A DNA stretch of 64,000 nucleotides from Nelumbo lutea (taxonomy: Eukaryota > Streptophyta > Magnoliopsida > Proteales > Nelumbonaceae). The translations under genes and the position numbers were made by a program. Every line of letters starts with the position of its first letter. The stretch's first letter is position 1. The notes beneath the pieces are model-generated. The model did not search any database. It was not told where the DNA came from and worked only from the letters and a program-made list of their open reading frames with translations. Where the stretch lies: contig JAKGHH010000005.1 in assembly GCA_022828595.1 (NCBI GenBank), positions 66,583,655-66,647,654 of the forward strand. Reading direction: 5' to 3'. Shown in pieces: positions 10,258 through 22,105 of the stretch.

Positions 10258-12405
10258 GGTATGATGATAGTGACAAAAAGTTATTGAGGACACACTATTC
10301 TCATCTCCCACCCCTGCATGATAGTGACAAAAAGTGGGGTGCCAATGTGAACTCTGATTATCTTCAATTTTTCTTTTTTATCATGTGTTTTGTTTCATGG
10401 GCATTTCTTGATAGTGTCTATCAAAATGTCACCATGTCTTCACCAAATCAATATTTTTCCCATCATGTTCATCTTTACGCATTGATATTTACAAAAGTGA
10501 ATTTTGATTTATATACATACCAACTAACCGTTGGGGAAAACTTTATTTTGTCGCTTCCCAATTGAGAGTTTATTCAATGTTTCAATGATGTGGCACCTAA
10601 TGACGCCTAATTGTCTATAAATTATTTATCAAATACTTTTTTCAATTTTAAAAACAAATCAAATGCAAACGTTTATTATTTAATAAACGGAAGATATATC
10701 AAATACTTAATTAATGCTTTCGTACATAAAAAGCAAAGATAGAGGCTGTGCAATGCAAGACATATACGAGAAGATAGGAGTTTGGTTCTAGCTTTGTTTT
10801 TTTCGCTGTTTTATGCTTTAATGAAAAAGATTCGTCCCAAATGGAAGAGATGATGAACGTGGGCGGCTGCACCTAAGACTTGGTTGAATGCAAATCTGTG
10901 ACTTGAGGTGTTTGAGGAAGATGAGAAAGAGAATATTTTTTCGATGGGAGAGCATTTGAAACATGATTTTTTGCATGTCGGCGAAATGCTGTACACATTC
11001 TTCCTTTCGGTCCAATTAGGAATGCAGAGGGGAAGCTCATATTTTAAAACAACTCTTGTCTGTAATTGGTCCAAGAATGCAGCTGAACTATAAAATTGGA
11101 GAGACCCTTATTTTTTATGGGCCTACCGGATTAACGAAACATCTAATTTGAAGAATTTCCGCTGTAAGGAATTTAGCCCGTCCAAGTTGCACTATCCTTC
11201 ATTCTCCATTTAGGTTGTCTTTGATACCATCCTTGTTTCTATTTCAAACATTTTGATTGTTTTGTATTGGTGAAAAATGTGTATTATCACATCACATAAT
11301 GAGACACTTCAACCAGAAAAATGCATGTTCAGGACTGATGATCGGCTTATTTGATATTGCGCGATTTAACGGTCCTTACTAGCAGATAGTTTGGATGTCG
11401 GATTAGGTAGGTTGTGTGGCTGAGCTACAAGAAGACAAATATCAGAGTATGAATTGCTTGACCCGGGGTGGGTACTCTAATGCTTAAGTTAATGAATTGG
11501 TATTTAATTGCAGTAAAGCAAGAGAGCTAAATCATGTGTGTCTTTCTTGAGTAATGGGACACTTTCATATAGGCTAACTGTCGTGAGCTCCACGAAACGC
11601 GTTTGAGATTTCTGGCCTATTTGACTTGGAGGCAGTTTTATGCCTGTAGTTGGACTCCGCGTAGGTGAGAAGTGCTTATCCAATCGTGCCCGAAGCGGGC
11701 GGGATGGAAATTAGCTCTATCGATGTAGCGTCATGATCTTGGGACGGCCAGAAGTGGCAACTCGCTCGAGGAGGAGGTCGCTCGTTGCGTCACCCAGGCC
11801 ACTGGCCAAATCTTTACTAGGCTGGCGGAGTCAGGTCGCCTCCTACACCAACCTAACATCGACCACCCTATTCTTTGTCTGTCCTGTTGAGGTAGGGCCG
11901 AGTATCTACTAGGTCGGCAGAGGTAGGTCACCTCATACGTCGACCTGCCACTGGCCGATCTATCTACAATCCGACCTGCCGAGGTGGGGCCGAGGAGTCC
12001 ATGATGGATGTGAGGTGTTTGTCATATTCTTGAAGCCTGCTTACATGAAGTTGAGTTATCATGTGACAATTTTGTGGAGCCACATGTCGTAATGTCACTT
12101 AAGAGCCAAATCACCCCTCATCAGTACCAAACACTAGTGTGTATAAAATGGTATTTTCCCAATATTCTAATTTTTCAACATCCTATTTTTTAATATATAA
12201 GGGACCCTTTGATGATAGTTGAAGTGGCTGAACTAAAAAGTTTTTTGCTTGAATACATTTTCAAAGAAATTGTGGGCTAAGCTGAAATTGGATAGATTAT
12301 TTTAACTTTAAACATTTTATTATTTAGTATTTTATCATTAAAAAAAGTCTTTTAATTTAGGTCAGCAGTTATCAAATGGCACCTAAGATAGATAAGTACC
12401 AGAAC
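10258..12405. other. Intergenic, no gene recognised
   Basis: I find no protein family in any frame. A short imperfect direct repeat occurs at about 11,811-11,860 and 11,903-11,952 (TTACTAGGCTGGCGGAG versus CTACTAGGTCGGCAGAG, about 92 bp apart), in an unusually GC-rich patch at 11,700-12,000. The rest looks like ordinary AT-rich spacer. Confidence 0.4.
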
Positions 12406-12408
12406 TCA

Positions 12409-12669
12409 GGGTCCGTTTGGTTTACAATCGGAATTGGAATGGTCCATTCCCATAGTATGTTTGGTTCAGGCAAAAATGGGAATGAAAATTCAAATCAGAA
12501 GGAATAGAATTTCATTCCCAAGAAAGGGGTAGGGAATAGTCAATTCCCCAATGCCATTCCAACAGAAATGGGAATGAGATTCCGATTCCACCCAACTAAA
12601 CACTTGAAATTGGAATAACCCATTTTAATTATGATTCTAAACCCCTATTCCCACGAACCAAACGGACTC
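12409..12669. mobile_element. PIF/Harbinger-like (Tourist) MITE
   Basis: 261-bp element with inverted ends GGGTCCGTTTGGTT and the complement of GAGTCCGTTTGGTT. A 3-bp TCA is duplicated at 12,406-12,408 and 12,670-12,672. Three-base duplications and GGG-type ends suggest PIF/Harbinger. The interior is rich in GGAATGG / CCATTCC pairs. No coding capacity. Confidence 0.75.
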
Positions 12670-12672
12670 TCA

Positions 12673-13577
12673 AATTTTATAATAAACACAAGATAAATAT
12701 AGTCACAAGCAAATATGTGAAGTATTATCATTTATAAACATGCCAAATTCAAACTTAGGCTGAGTTCATTTATCCAAACAATTTTTTTATTAGAAGGCTA
12801 ATAAGCCTGAAAAAAATAGTTACAAACGTGCCAAGTAGGCTAAATGGGCTTCAGGGCCTAGCTCGATTTGGACCAGGGCTGGGTCACAATTTTGGGCCAT
12901 TAGTACGACCCACCCAATGAGCATGGTCGTGGATGATTGAAGACCGTCGGTACATTGTCCCCTAATATAACACTCTATATGATCCTTCCTGTATAGATAC
13001 ACCTTTACAAGTATTATATGCATATGATACACAAAAATACTCAACTCCATGTCAAAATATGGCATTTAATTTATAAGTTGTATCAATGTGATTCACGGTT
13101 AGTTCTAGAATAGAAAGCAAATAATATCTTACATGGTTAAATATAAAAAATAAATGAACAGATGATTTAAGTACTCGTAACTAACAATTTTACGTATGAG
13201 CTTAAAGAGGAAATAGAGGATGATGGGCTTATTTATTTAGGCCATGTTTGGTGCGTCTTTTTGCACGGTATGTTGGTTATTTAAAAGTCTCACAGATCAT
13301 GTTGTGGTCTTTTTTTTTTTTTTTTTATTTGCAGGAGATTTAACCACCAAAAAATATTGTGCCAAAAAGATGCATACAGTCCATTTTAGATTATTTTTGG
13401 GAAGTTCTAAATGGAGTTTTTCAGTTTTTTTTAACTTATCTTCTACAAAAAGACATGACTTAATCAAACAATTTTCAGACTATCAAAATATTGATGTAAA
13501 AATTCACTACATCTTTTGACTGTCAGAGCTTTCAGAAAATCTTTCAAAAAAGACTTGACAAATGATCCCTTAAATAA
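12673..13577. other. Intergenic spacer left of the Copia element
   Basis: AT-rich with a poly(T) run at about 13,309-13,326. No protein motif is seen in either strand. Confidence 0.4.
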
Positions 13578-13582
13578 TCAAT
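13578..13582. repeat. Target site duplication, left (TCAAT)
   Basis: Matches 18,411-18,415 exactly and abuts the TATT(A/G)GG start of the LTR. Confidence 0.85.
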
Positions 13583-13752
13583 TATTAGGAAATCTCCATC
13601 TTATCTTCGTACATGTATTTGGGAAATCGGCATGTATTGGGAAATCCTCATGCATATCTTATCTTCATCCATGTATCTAATCTCCTAAATTGTATATATA
13701 TGAGTATATCTTGCATAATAAAAACACAGAATTCTCCACAAAGATTTTCACT
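13583..13752 (+). repeat. Copia 5' LTR (170 bp)
   Basis: Aligns with the 3' LTR from TATTAGGAAATC to GATTTTCACT, except for about 58 bp missing after ATGTATCT (near 13,678). ATCT/AATCTCC sequence at the junction suggests a deletion between short direct repeats. Confidence 0.9.
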
Positions 13753-13764
13753 CGATATCAGAGC
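13753..13764 (+). other. Primer binding site, initiator Met tRNA type
   Basis: CGATATCAGAGC starts directly after the LTR and matches the usual plant TGGTATCAGAGC except at two positions. Confidence 0.75.
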
Positions 13765-13914
13765 CTGGTGTGTTCGAATGGAATCCATGTGCAGCTTCGG
13801 TGCTTGGCATGCCAGACAACCTGGGTTTCTCCTCAACCAGAAGCGGACCGCCTTCCTCCCACCGAAGTTCGGCCAGTCATTGTAGCATCCGGCGACGTCC
13901 TGGAACCTGCGCGA

Positions 13915-14569
13915 TCAGATAACAGTGGATGATTGATCCCCTGCGTAGAATTTCCGGTCATATATGAAATTTCTGTATCGGATCTGCTTTGCTGGTTTCT
14001 TGGAATGCAGAAGTCCCTTGAGTTGCAGAGCTTCTAGAATCTGCTTTAGTGTCTCCAGATCCTTTGTTGGTTCATTGATTCCCCGCATCTTCAACCGCTT
14101 CCCGATCTCTCCGTAGAGAGAGTCCGTGTGTTTTGGTTTCGGAAAGAAATCCTGTGTGTCAAAGAAACTCTTATGATGCTGTTGTGTCTTCCATGATGAC
14201 GTAGATAGGCCTCCGCTCGAAGGTCAGAGCTGCATTGTTCTAATCACATTGCTGGTGACGTTAACTCCGAAGCTGGTCTGGAACTGCTGCTTCAGATGGA
14301 AGTTGTTCCCGTCGATGAAATGATTCCGAAGCAGATCTTCGTAGCTCAGGCTGGTCTGATTTCTTGAGAGGCTCGCGCCCAGAGTTGGGCAGCGCTTCGA
14401 GGCCCATAAGTCGGGCTATGATGCTAGGCGAACGACGCTGCTTGTCGTTATCCTTGGGAGACGTCGTTTCTACAGAGCTCTCGATTTGAGTCGCGGAAAA
14501 AATCGCCGTGTTGGTTCGGATCTCCCTTGGGTATAGGCTTTCCTGTTCGAGTGAACCTAGACTGTTCAC
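13915..14569 (-). pseudogene. Captured LONGIFOLIA/TRM-type gene fragment, antisense in Copia
   Basis: On the minus strand, 14,569-14,340 reads LYPREIRTNTAIFSATQ, then RRSPSIIARLMGLEALP and PELRRSASES. This is the DUF3741-associated TRM motif set of LONGIFOLIA-like proteins. After a frame change, 14,335-13,915 stays in one frame with a single internal stop: DLLRNHFIDGNNFHLKQQF, then SFFDTQDFFPKPKHTDSLYG, EIGKRLKMRGINEPTKDLET, LKQILEALQLKGLLHSKKPA and YRNFIYDRKFY. From family knowledge, these blocks occur in the same order in plant LONGIFOLIA (TRM1-5 group) proteins, which bind microtubules and promote polar cell elongation. The fragment lacks a start and the C-terminal DUF4378 region, so it is not a gene on its own. 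It lies opposite to Copia transcription, in the gag position. Edges are approximate; capture may extend to about 13,770. Confidence 0.85.
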
Positions 14570-14754
14570 TCTCTTCCAACAACGGCGATACCAAATTCCC
14601 TTTCGGAATAGTGCACAACTGTATCAGGAGCCGAAGCTCCAAGTTCGTTCCTGCCAGTTGACGGTGAGAGCTCAAGTAATTCAGAATGGTGGGGAGACAG
14701 ACCCCGTAGTACGTCGTTTGGAAGGGAGCAGGTCCTGGGCGAGGTGTTTCGAGC

Positions 14755-17700
14755 ATGGGTGCCGGCGGACGTGGACGAGGGAACAAAGCAAGAGCAAACG
14801 CTGCCCAAGCTGTGGTGAGTGAAGGACGGAAGGCTGGAACCACGAATGATCATGATCGTAGCAGATTCCCTGGAGTGAGTGGAGAACCATGGAGAACGCT
14901 TCGTAATATTCTAAACTCTCACAAATCTAGTGGAATGAAAAGACTTTTTGATAAGAAAAATTCTACATTGGATAATTGATTCTGACGCGCCTCACCATAT
15001 CACTAGAGAAATTGATTTATTGTTAGATGTGTGGAATATTACACTATGTCCGATGGGACTTCCCAATGGGAAGTAAACCACTGCAGTGAAGGAAGGGATT
15101 TTACATTCGGGTGGAAATATTTATTTACAACATGTGCTTTTTGTTCCAAGAATGAACTGCACCCTTATTCCTATAGCAAAATTATTGCAAGAGATAAAGT
15201 GTATTGTCACTTTTACTAGCAAGTTGTGTGTGATACAGGACCAAATCTTGAGGATTCTGATCGAAGCAGGTGAGCAGTGTGATGGGGTCTATCATTTTAG
15301 AGGAGTAGCACCAGTTCGGGCGAATAAAAAAAGAGGTATGGATGAATGGGAGTTATGGCATCGCAGATTAGGGCATCCGTCTAAAGAGATATTATATTTT
15401 TTCCTAAAGTAGATCAATTAAATAGTATAACTGAAGGAGATAAGACATGTGATGTTTGTTACAGAGAAAAACAAACACGGGAATTTTTTCCTGAAAGTAA
15501 ACATAAAACTGATTATTGTTTCTCTCTAATTCATTGTGATACATGGGGCGCCTATAAAGTACCTGCCTCTTGTGGTGCTGTGTGGGTTTACTTGTTACTG
15601 AAAAAAAGTGAAGCAGCACATTATTGAGAAATTTTGTGCCATGGCAGAACGTTAGTTTGGCAAGCAAGTCAAGACTGTTTGAAGTGATAATGGAACAAAA
15701 TTTAAAAACTTGAAATTATACTTTGAGACTCATGGCTTTCTGCATCAAACTTCGTGTGTTTGGACATTGCAACAAAACGGTCGGGTGGAGAGAAAACACA
15801 GGCATATCTTGAATGTTGCGAGAGCATTGAGATTTCAAACAAGCTTGCCCATTGGTTTTTGGGGGGAGTGTACCTTAACCGCCGGATACTTGATAAACAG
15901 GACACCTTCTTCTGTACTTGGTGGGAAGACTCCGTATAAGGTACTGTTCGGGGCATCACCTCAATACGAGCACATGAAAGTATTTGACTGTCTCTACTAT
16001 GCTCATTGGAGTCATTGAGACAAGGATAAGTTTGGAGAAAGGAGTAGGAAGTGTGTTTCTGTGGGTTATCCCTACGGAAAGAAAGGTTGGCGCGTATATG
16101 ATGTTGAAAGAGGTGAATATTTTGTCTCCCGTGATGTAGTCTTTCATGAGAATGTATTTCTATATGCCACTAATCTAAAAGCAACTCTGGAAGACAACCC
16201 TGGCCCAACCATTGCACTAGCTAATACCATGGTTGATGATGATGTTTTTCATAGCCACAAAGGAAACAAAAACAGGGGGAGTGATACAGTCGATAGGGGG
16301 AGCCTTGAAAATAATGATGATGGTAGAGAGGAGGAGCAAGGAGATGGAGAGAGTGTGTAGGAAGTAGAAATCAATGGCGGTGAGGACGGAACTAGTGTGG
16401 ATCCAGCACCACAAACAACACTAGAAGAGCAACTTGGTAGGGGGCATCGACATTGCACGTCGTCTGTTCTGTTAAAGCCCTACGTAACCTACACTGCTCG
16501 ATGTTTGAAAGACCCCATTCACACTCAAGCCAACTCTGAATCAAAGTCCTCAAGTATGACTCCTTATCCCATAGCAAATTATGTGGCATGTACTAACTTC
16601 TCTACTAGACATCAAACTTTCTTAGCTGTAGTCATTGCAGAAGCCGAGCCCACCAGCTTTTCTGAGGCAATTAAAAGTGAGAAATGGAGAGAAGCTATGA
16701 GAAAGGAAATTCAGGCTCTGGAGGATAATGGCACTTGGACATTGGAAACTCTACCTCCCGAAAAAAAGGCAATAGGGAGTAAATGGGTTTATAAGATCAA
16801 ATATAATTCTTATGGGACGGTTGAAAGGCATAAGGCACGCCTAGTTATTCTCGGGAATAGACAGGTTGAGGGGTTAGATTACAATGAGACTTTCGCTCCT
16901 ATTGCCTAAATGACAACAGCCCGAACCTTCTTAGTCGTGGCAGCCGCTAGGAACTGGGAGTTTCATCAGATGGATGTACATAATGCATTCTTACATGGGG
17001 ATTTGAATGAGGAGGTATACATGCAGTTGCCGTCAGGTTTCACAACTAAGGATCGAACAAAAGTGTGCAAACTGAATAAATCTCTCTATGGATTACGTCA
17101 AGCTCCCAGATGTTGGTTATCAAAATTGACAACGGCCTTGATATAGTTCGGGTTGTTCAATCATATCCTAACTACTCTTTGTTCAGTTATTTCAAACACA
17201 ATGTTCGTATGCACGTGCTGATATATGTTGATGACTTAATTGTTGGGGGAGATGATACTATAGCCATTGTGAAATTTAAGGAGTATCTCAATCGATGCTT
17301 CCATATGAAAGGTTTGGGTCCACTCAAGTACTTCCTAGGTATTGAAGTAGCTTGTGGCCCTGAGGGAATATTTTTGTCTCAACGGAAGTATGCCCTAGGC
17401 ATTATCTCGGAATGTGGACTGTTGGGATCCAAACCAACATCTGTGCCCATTGAACAGAATCATCATCTTGCGCTAGCAAAGGGCGCTCTAATGGAAAATC
17501 CCAATCAGTATTAGAGACTAGTGGGGCGGTTGATATACTAAACCATCACACAACCTGAACTGTGTTATTGTGTTCATATCCTAGTTCAGTTCATGCAGAG
17601 TCCACAACAAAAAACATTGGGAGGCAGCTTTGCGAGTAGTGCGATATATGGATATCTTGGACAAGGTATATTGTTATGTTCCGATAGCAATCTGCGTCTG

Positions 17701-18075
17701 TATGCTTATTGCAACTCTGATTGGGCAAGTTGCCCATTGACACGATGTTCATTGACCGGCTATTTTGTTCTGCTGGGGCAGTCACTGGTTTATTGAAAAA
17801 TGAAAAAACAACATACTCTGTCACGCTCCTCAGCAGAAACAGAATATCGTTCAATGGCTGCGACAAGCTGTGAGTTGAAGTGGATGAAGAAACTCTTTTT
17901 GTCCTTGGGAGTGGTACATGATGAACCTACACGATTGTATTGCGATAATCAGGCGGCTCTGCATATAGCCACAAATCCAGTATTTCACAAGAGAACAAAG
18001 CATATTGAAGTTGACTATCATTTTGTTCGCGATGAGCTACGGCATGGGAACATTGTTACTTGTCATGTTTGAACC
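14755..18075 (+). pseudogene. Copia gag-tail/pol polyprotein pseudogene
   Basis: Fragments in order. 14,755: Gly/Arg-rich gag tail. About 14,970: WIIDSDAPHHITRE, the protease site with DSG changed to DSD. 15,340-15,410: pre-integrase WELWHRRLGHPSKE. 15,720-16,150: integrase core QNGRVERKHRHILN and HWFLGG/AGYLINRTPSSVL. 16,640-17,100: reverse transcriptase start (WREAMRKEIQALEDNGTW, KWVYKIKYN, ETFAPIA then a stop, [29 protein letters not shown]). 17,215-17,260: LIYVDDLIVGGDD, catalytic YVDD intact. 17,690-18,070: RNase H (AYCNSDWASCP, SRSSAETEYRSMA, YCDNQAALHIATNPVFHKRT). At least five stops or frameshifts break it. The gag capsid domain is missing or unrecognisable, replaced by the captured fragment. 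Confidence 0.92.
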
Positions 18076-18170
18076 ACAGAGTAGTTGGCTGACATCTTGA
18101 CGAAGGCTCTTGGAAAATAAAATTTTGCCTATTTCCCAGAAAATTGGGCATAAGAAATCTTCATGTGCCA

Positions 18171-18183
18171 ATTTGAGGGGGAG
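18171..18183 (+). other. Polypurine tract
   Basis: ATTTGAGGGGGAG ends exactly at the first base of the 3' LTR, as expected for the plus-strand primer. Confidence 0.85.
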
Positions 18184-18410
18184 TATTGGGAAATCTTCAT
18201 CTTATCTTCGTACATGTATTTGGAAAATCGGCATGTATTGGGAAATCCTCATGCATATCTTATTTTCATCCATGTATCTTTAGCTAGTTATAGTTCCCTA
18301 GGGTCTTTGGCTAGTTGTAGTTTACTACTACAACTGCATCTCCTAAATTCTATATATACGAGTGTATCTTGCATAACGAAGGCATAGAATTCTCCACAAA
18401 GATTTTCACA
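18184..18410 (+). repeat. Copia 3' LTR (227 bp)
   Basis: Full-length LTR from TATTGGGAAATC to GATTTTCACA. It contains the 58-bp piece (TTAGCTAGTTATAG... with an inverted GTAGTTTACTACTAC) missing from the left LTR. TATATATA near 18,349 could be its promoter box. The canonical TG start is TA in both LTRs. Confidence 0.9.
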
Positions 18411-18415
18411 TCAAT
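18411..18415. repeat. Target site duplication, right (TCAAT)
   Basis: Exact copy of 13,578-13,582. Confidence 0.85.
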
Positions 18416-21400
18416 TGAGCCCTGATCCCCTATTTAATGCACATTTGTTGGGCTGGGCTGAACATTCAGCTAAGTTGGTTTAACTGCATTGAGATGCAGC
18501 CAATTTGGGCTCTCTCAATTTTTCATCAAATGTAGCTTAAAGACTGTTATGTAAAGTCCACCTTGGAAAATCGGAAAATGCGAAAAAAATCAAATAACCC
18601 AAATCGACTGTCAGTGGTCATTTGAATAGCTTATCCAGAACACTTCAGAGCAGCTGAGCCATAAGCCTAAGTTGATCTGTCAGGACCACGGTCACGTTGC
18701 TACAAACACTGTTGCTTATTCGATGGCAATGCCGATTAGCGTTGTCAGATGATTTCATGGTGCTTCCCCGCATGTTCCTGTTCAAAACTTCAAATTAATG
18801 TTTATGGTGCGAGCCTGGGAAACTTGGGCCTAAACGGCAGAGGAAGAGTGTTGAATGGGAGTTTTTTGCTTGGGCTTCTACAACTTTTATATGGTATGAA
18901 AACTTCTTTACAAGTAAAATCTGTGGTTATTTTGGATGGTTTGATGTTAAATTTTGATAATGCATGGGTATCAAAGATCATGAAGTGGAGAGTGATAACA
19001 AAACTCTTGAGGAGGAAGATTTATTTTTAACTTCATTCCTAGAGCTCCTTCAATTCGAATTGAGATACGTTCCTCACAGCCACATACCACCAGCATCTCC
19101 CATGAATGATAACATACAAGTGCGAGAGATGTGTGGTTATTAAGTGCTGTAAGGTCAGTGTGAAGAGTACAGAAGCACATATGGGCTCCTTGAAATCATT
19201 CAAACACATTGAGAATTAATTATTTGCATTCCTACCTATTGGTACAACAATTACAATTAGTATGTATTATTCCTTGTTTCTAAGTTGGATGGAACATGAC
19301 TAGGAGTGCTTTTGTTTATTTTTCTTTTGTTAATTAATAAAATTTATAGGTGGTCATAGGGGTGAGCATGGGTCTGTTCGGTTTGGTTCCAAAGTAGAAC
19401 TTGGAACCTATCCCTACAGGTTTCAGGTTTTAGGAATCAGAGCCTAATGTATCAAGATTAGCCCTACTGTCAGCTCTGGCCTTAATGGTTCCAAGGTCTA
19501 CCTGTGGAACCTGTTCTTTCTTCTCCCCACCCCCCTTCTAAAAAAAATACAATTTGTTATTTATAAACTTGATTTTCAATGATGATAATGATAATAATAA
19601 TAACAACATTGTTAAAAATATTGGCATAGATCTAATTAATAACATTTATTAGTGAAAAATAATTTAAATATAAGATTTAATAAAAGAAAATGAGATTAAT
19701 ACTTTAAAAATAATATTTAATGAAAAGTGATTAAATGAAGTGAAAATTAATAATTGAAATTACATTTTCAACCCTTACTATTAGAGATGGACTAAATACA
19801 TATTAGTATTTTAGTAGCCATAAAAACTATAATAAAATGATTTTTATACCTTTTCTCAAACAAAAAAAATAAAAAAGTAAATTTAATAAAAAATTATTAA
19901 AATTATGTATAATATAACCTTATATATGCCAAAACCAAAGATGGCCCAACAGGACCGGTCCAATCCATTAATCAATTTGAGCGAAGCCCACTAGGGCTGT
20001 GTCCACGAAAGTTGGAACTGGGAAAGCTATGACGCGTTGTAAAGGTACCTCCTCTGGTGACGGTGAGTGACGCGCTCCCTCTCTCCCAGCCACGATCAAA
20101 TTTCGTATATGAGTTGAATGCTTGCGTGGCTATCGGCGAAGCCAGTAGCTCGTGTAAGCAGCCTCGTCTCACGGAATACCGTCAAGACTTTATTGCCCTT
20201 AATGTTGCTAAAAATTATTTTACCAACCCTCATATTAATTAGCAATTAAGAAGCGGGTCGGCAGCGTCCGCAAGTCGAAATGATCGGACCATTCAGTTAC
20301 CTGCGGCAAAATCGGGTCTATCGGACTGGCCCGTTTTGGCTCTTTATTAAAAAAACATTAACATTTATTTATTGGTGCATATTTGTAAGCATACACGCAC
20401 CAATAAATAAACACTGGCAAATATTTTCTTCCTCTTTTTGGCTTTGTCACTCTCTTTCCCGTTGGTTGTAATACACAGTCGTTCACCAACTAAACACTGT
20501 TTTTTTCTGGCAGTCTCGAGCTATGTTTTATGTAGATATACGTGTGTACATTGTAGATCTAACATGCTTATCCACTTTTTTTGTCTGCAAGTTTCTAGTA
20601 TTTCCGTTCAATTGCGGGAATGTAAGAGCTCCCTCTCTTTTCCAGGTTTATCGTTATAGATATTTGATCTACTTATTCCCTTGCCTCTTTGGTATGTATC
20701 TAATGCTTCTTGGTCTGTATCGTTATGAGTTTTTGCTCATGCATGTTTCAATAAGCGTCTTTCAAATGTTTTGTTTATTAGAAAACAAACACAGGAAAAT
20801 GGATTTTGATGATACTATTTCATAGAAAAGAAACACTAGATGCAAAAATGGGAACAAAATATATTCTTTTGTCATCCCATCCTTTCTCGACTATCAAACA
20901 GACCATAAGAGGTTATTAAGAGGGACAATTGCTTTTTTTATTAAGTTAAAATAAATATTTTCTTTGATTTTAATTAATTATATTTTATTAATTTATATCA
21001 GTTTAAGATACTTTTTGCTAAATATGTTAACCTTTTTATTCTTTTTAATTATGTCAAATTCTTTATTTATTTAAATTTTAATTTTTATAAAATTAGTTTT
21101 ACTAATTTTAGAGTAAGTTAATAAAACTAAGTGATTTAGTTTAATTTAATTAATAAGTTAATTGTGTAAATTAAGATGTTGGTTTTTAATTTTCCCTTAG
21201 TTATATTTTTATATTACTTTTTCATTTTTTATGTTTTATAGTAATTATTACTTCTAATATAATAAAATTGTATGTTATTTTTAGTGATATTTTTTATTTT
21301 ATCAAAATATTGAACATTAAGTTGCAAAGTTTTTGTTATTAAAAAAATCCCTTGTTTTATTGCATTTCCTATTAATAAAAAAAAATTGTTAATAATTTTT

Positions 21401-22105
21401 ATGCTATATTCCCTTACGTTTCTTATTTTTTATTATTTTTCTAATTAATAAATTATTTTTATTGAAAAACTGCTTGTTTACTTAAATAAATAAATAAATG
21501 CATAACCGCTCGAATTGACCAGACCAAAATGTCAAACTCAATATGAACTAGTAATTGAAGCTAGTGAGGGTCGAATGTTTTTTGGTATTCAAATAACCAA
21601 ACCTATAAACTTCATCTTCTTAGTGTGTTGCGCTTTTTGGGGCATTGGTTCATTTGTTCTTTTACTTTCATTTTCTCCTATGAAATTATAGGCAAAGTCA
21701 GGAAAAAAACTAATACTTTTAATCCACCACTCAATGTTTTTAAGTATGTTCGTCGCAAGAGAGCTATAAGATAGGAGACAATTCATGTTCACAAAAAGTA
21801 TTTTTGGAAAATTAGTGGTTACATTTTTACATAATTTATAAAAAAAAAGAGTTAATTTTTAACAGAATTTTGTTGGAAACGTAATAGAAACTTATTTTAT
21901 TCAAATTTTAATTATTAGTGAAATTAATATTTTAACAAAATATGTTAATTAATTGTGAAGTTGATAGTGCTTATAATATTAAGACATAATCTGTACAAAT
22001 TTATATAGCAAATTTGGCATGCCAAATTGGATCAACCATAGGGGTGGCAATTTTCTCCATATTGAATCAAGTTCTCGCCCCTCCTCAAATGGGGTGGATT
22101 TTCCC
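18416..22105. other. Intergenic, AT-rich, no gene recognised
   Basis: No protein family is readable in six frames. About 19,357 begins TAGGGGTGAGCATGGG, a plausible left hAT end, but I find no matching right end. From 20,930 to 21,500 the sequence is extremely AT-rich. About 20,380-20,412 holds a short palindrome (TTTATTTATTGGTGCATA and TGCACCAATAAATAAA). Confidence 0.4.

Larger units (their letters stand above)
13583..18410 (+). mobile_element. Copia LTR retrotransposon, decayed, with captured host sequence
   Basis: A 4.83 kb element with 5' LTR (13,583-13,752), primer site, pol remnant, polypurine tract and 3' LTR (18,184-18,410). A perfect 5-bp target duplication TCAAT flanks it (13,578-13,582 and 18,411-18,415). 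Domain order is protease, integrase, reverse transcriptase, RNase H, which is Copia order. Many stops and frameshifts make it non-autonomous. The region where gag should start instead carries an antisense fragment of a LONGIFOLIA/TRM-type gene. The LTRs differ in length because the left copy lacks about 58 bp that the right copy has. Confidence 0.93.

Noticed and set aside
19357..19960. hAT-like element starting TAGGGGTGAGCATGGG
   Set aside because: Only a left end is visible, with no matching right end or target duplication.
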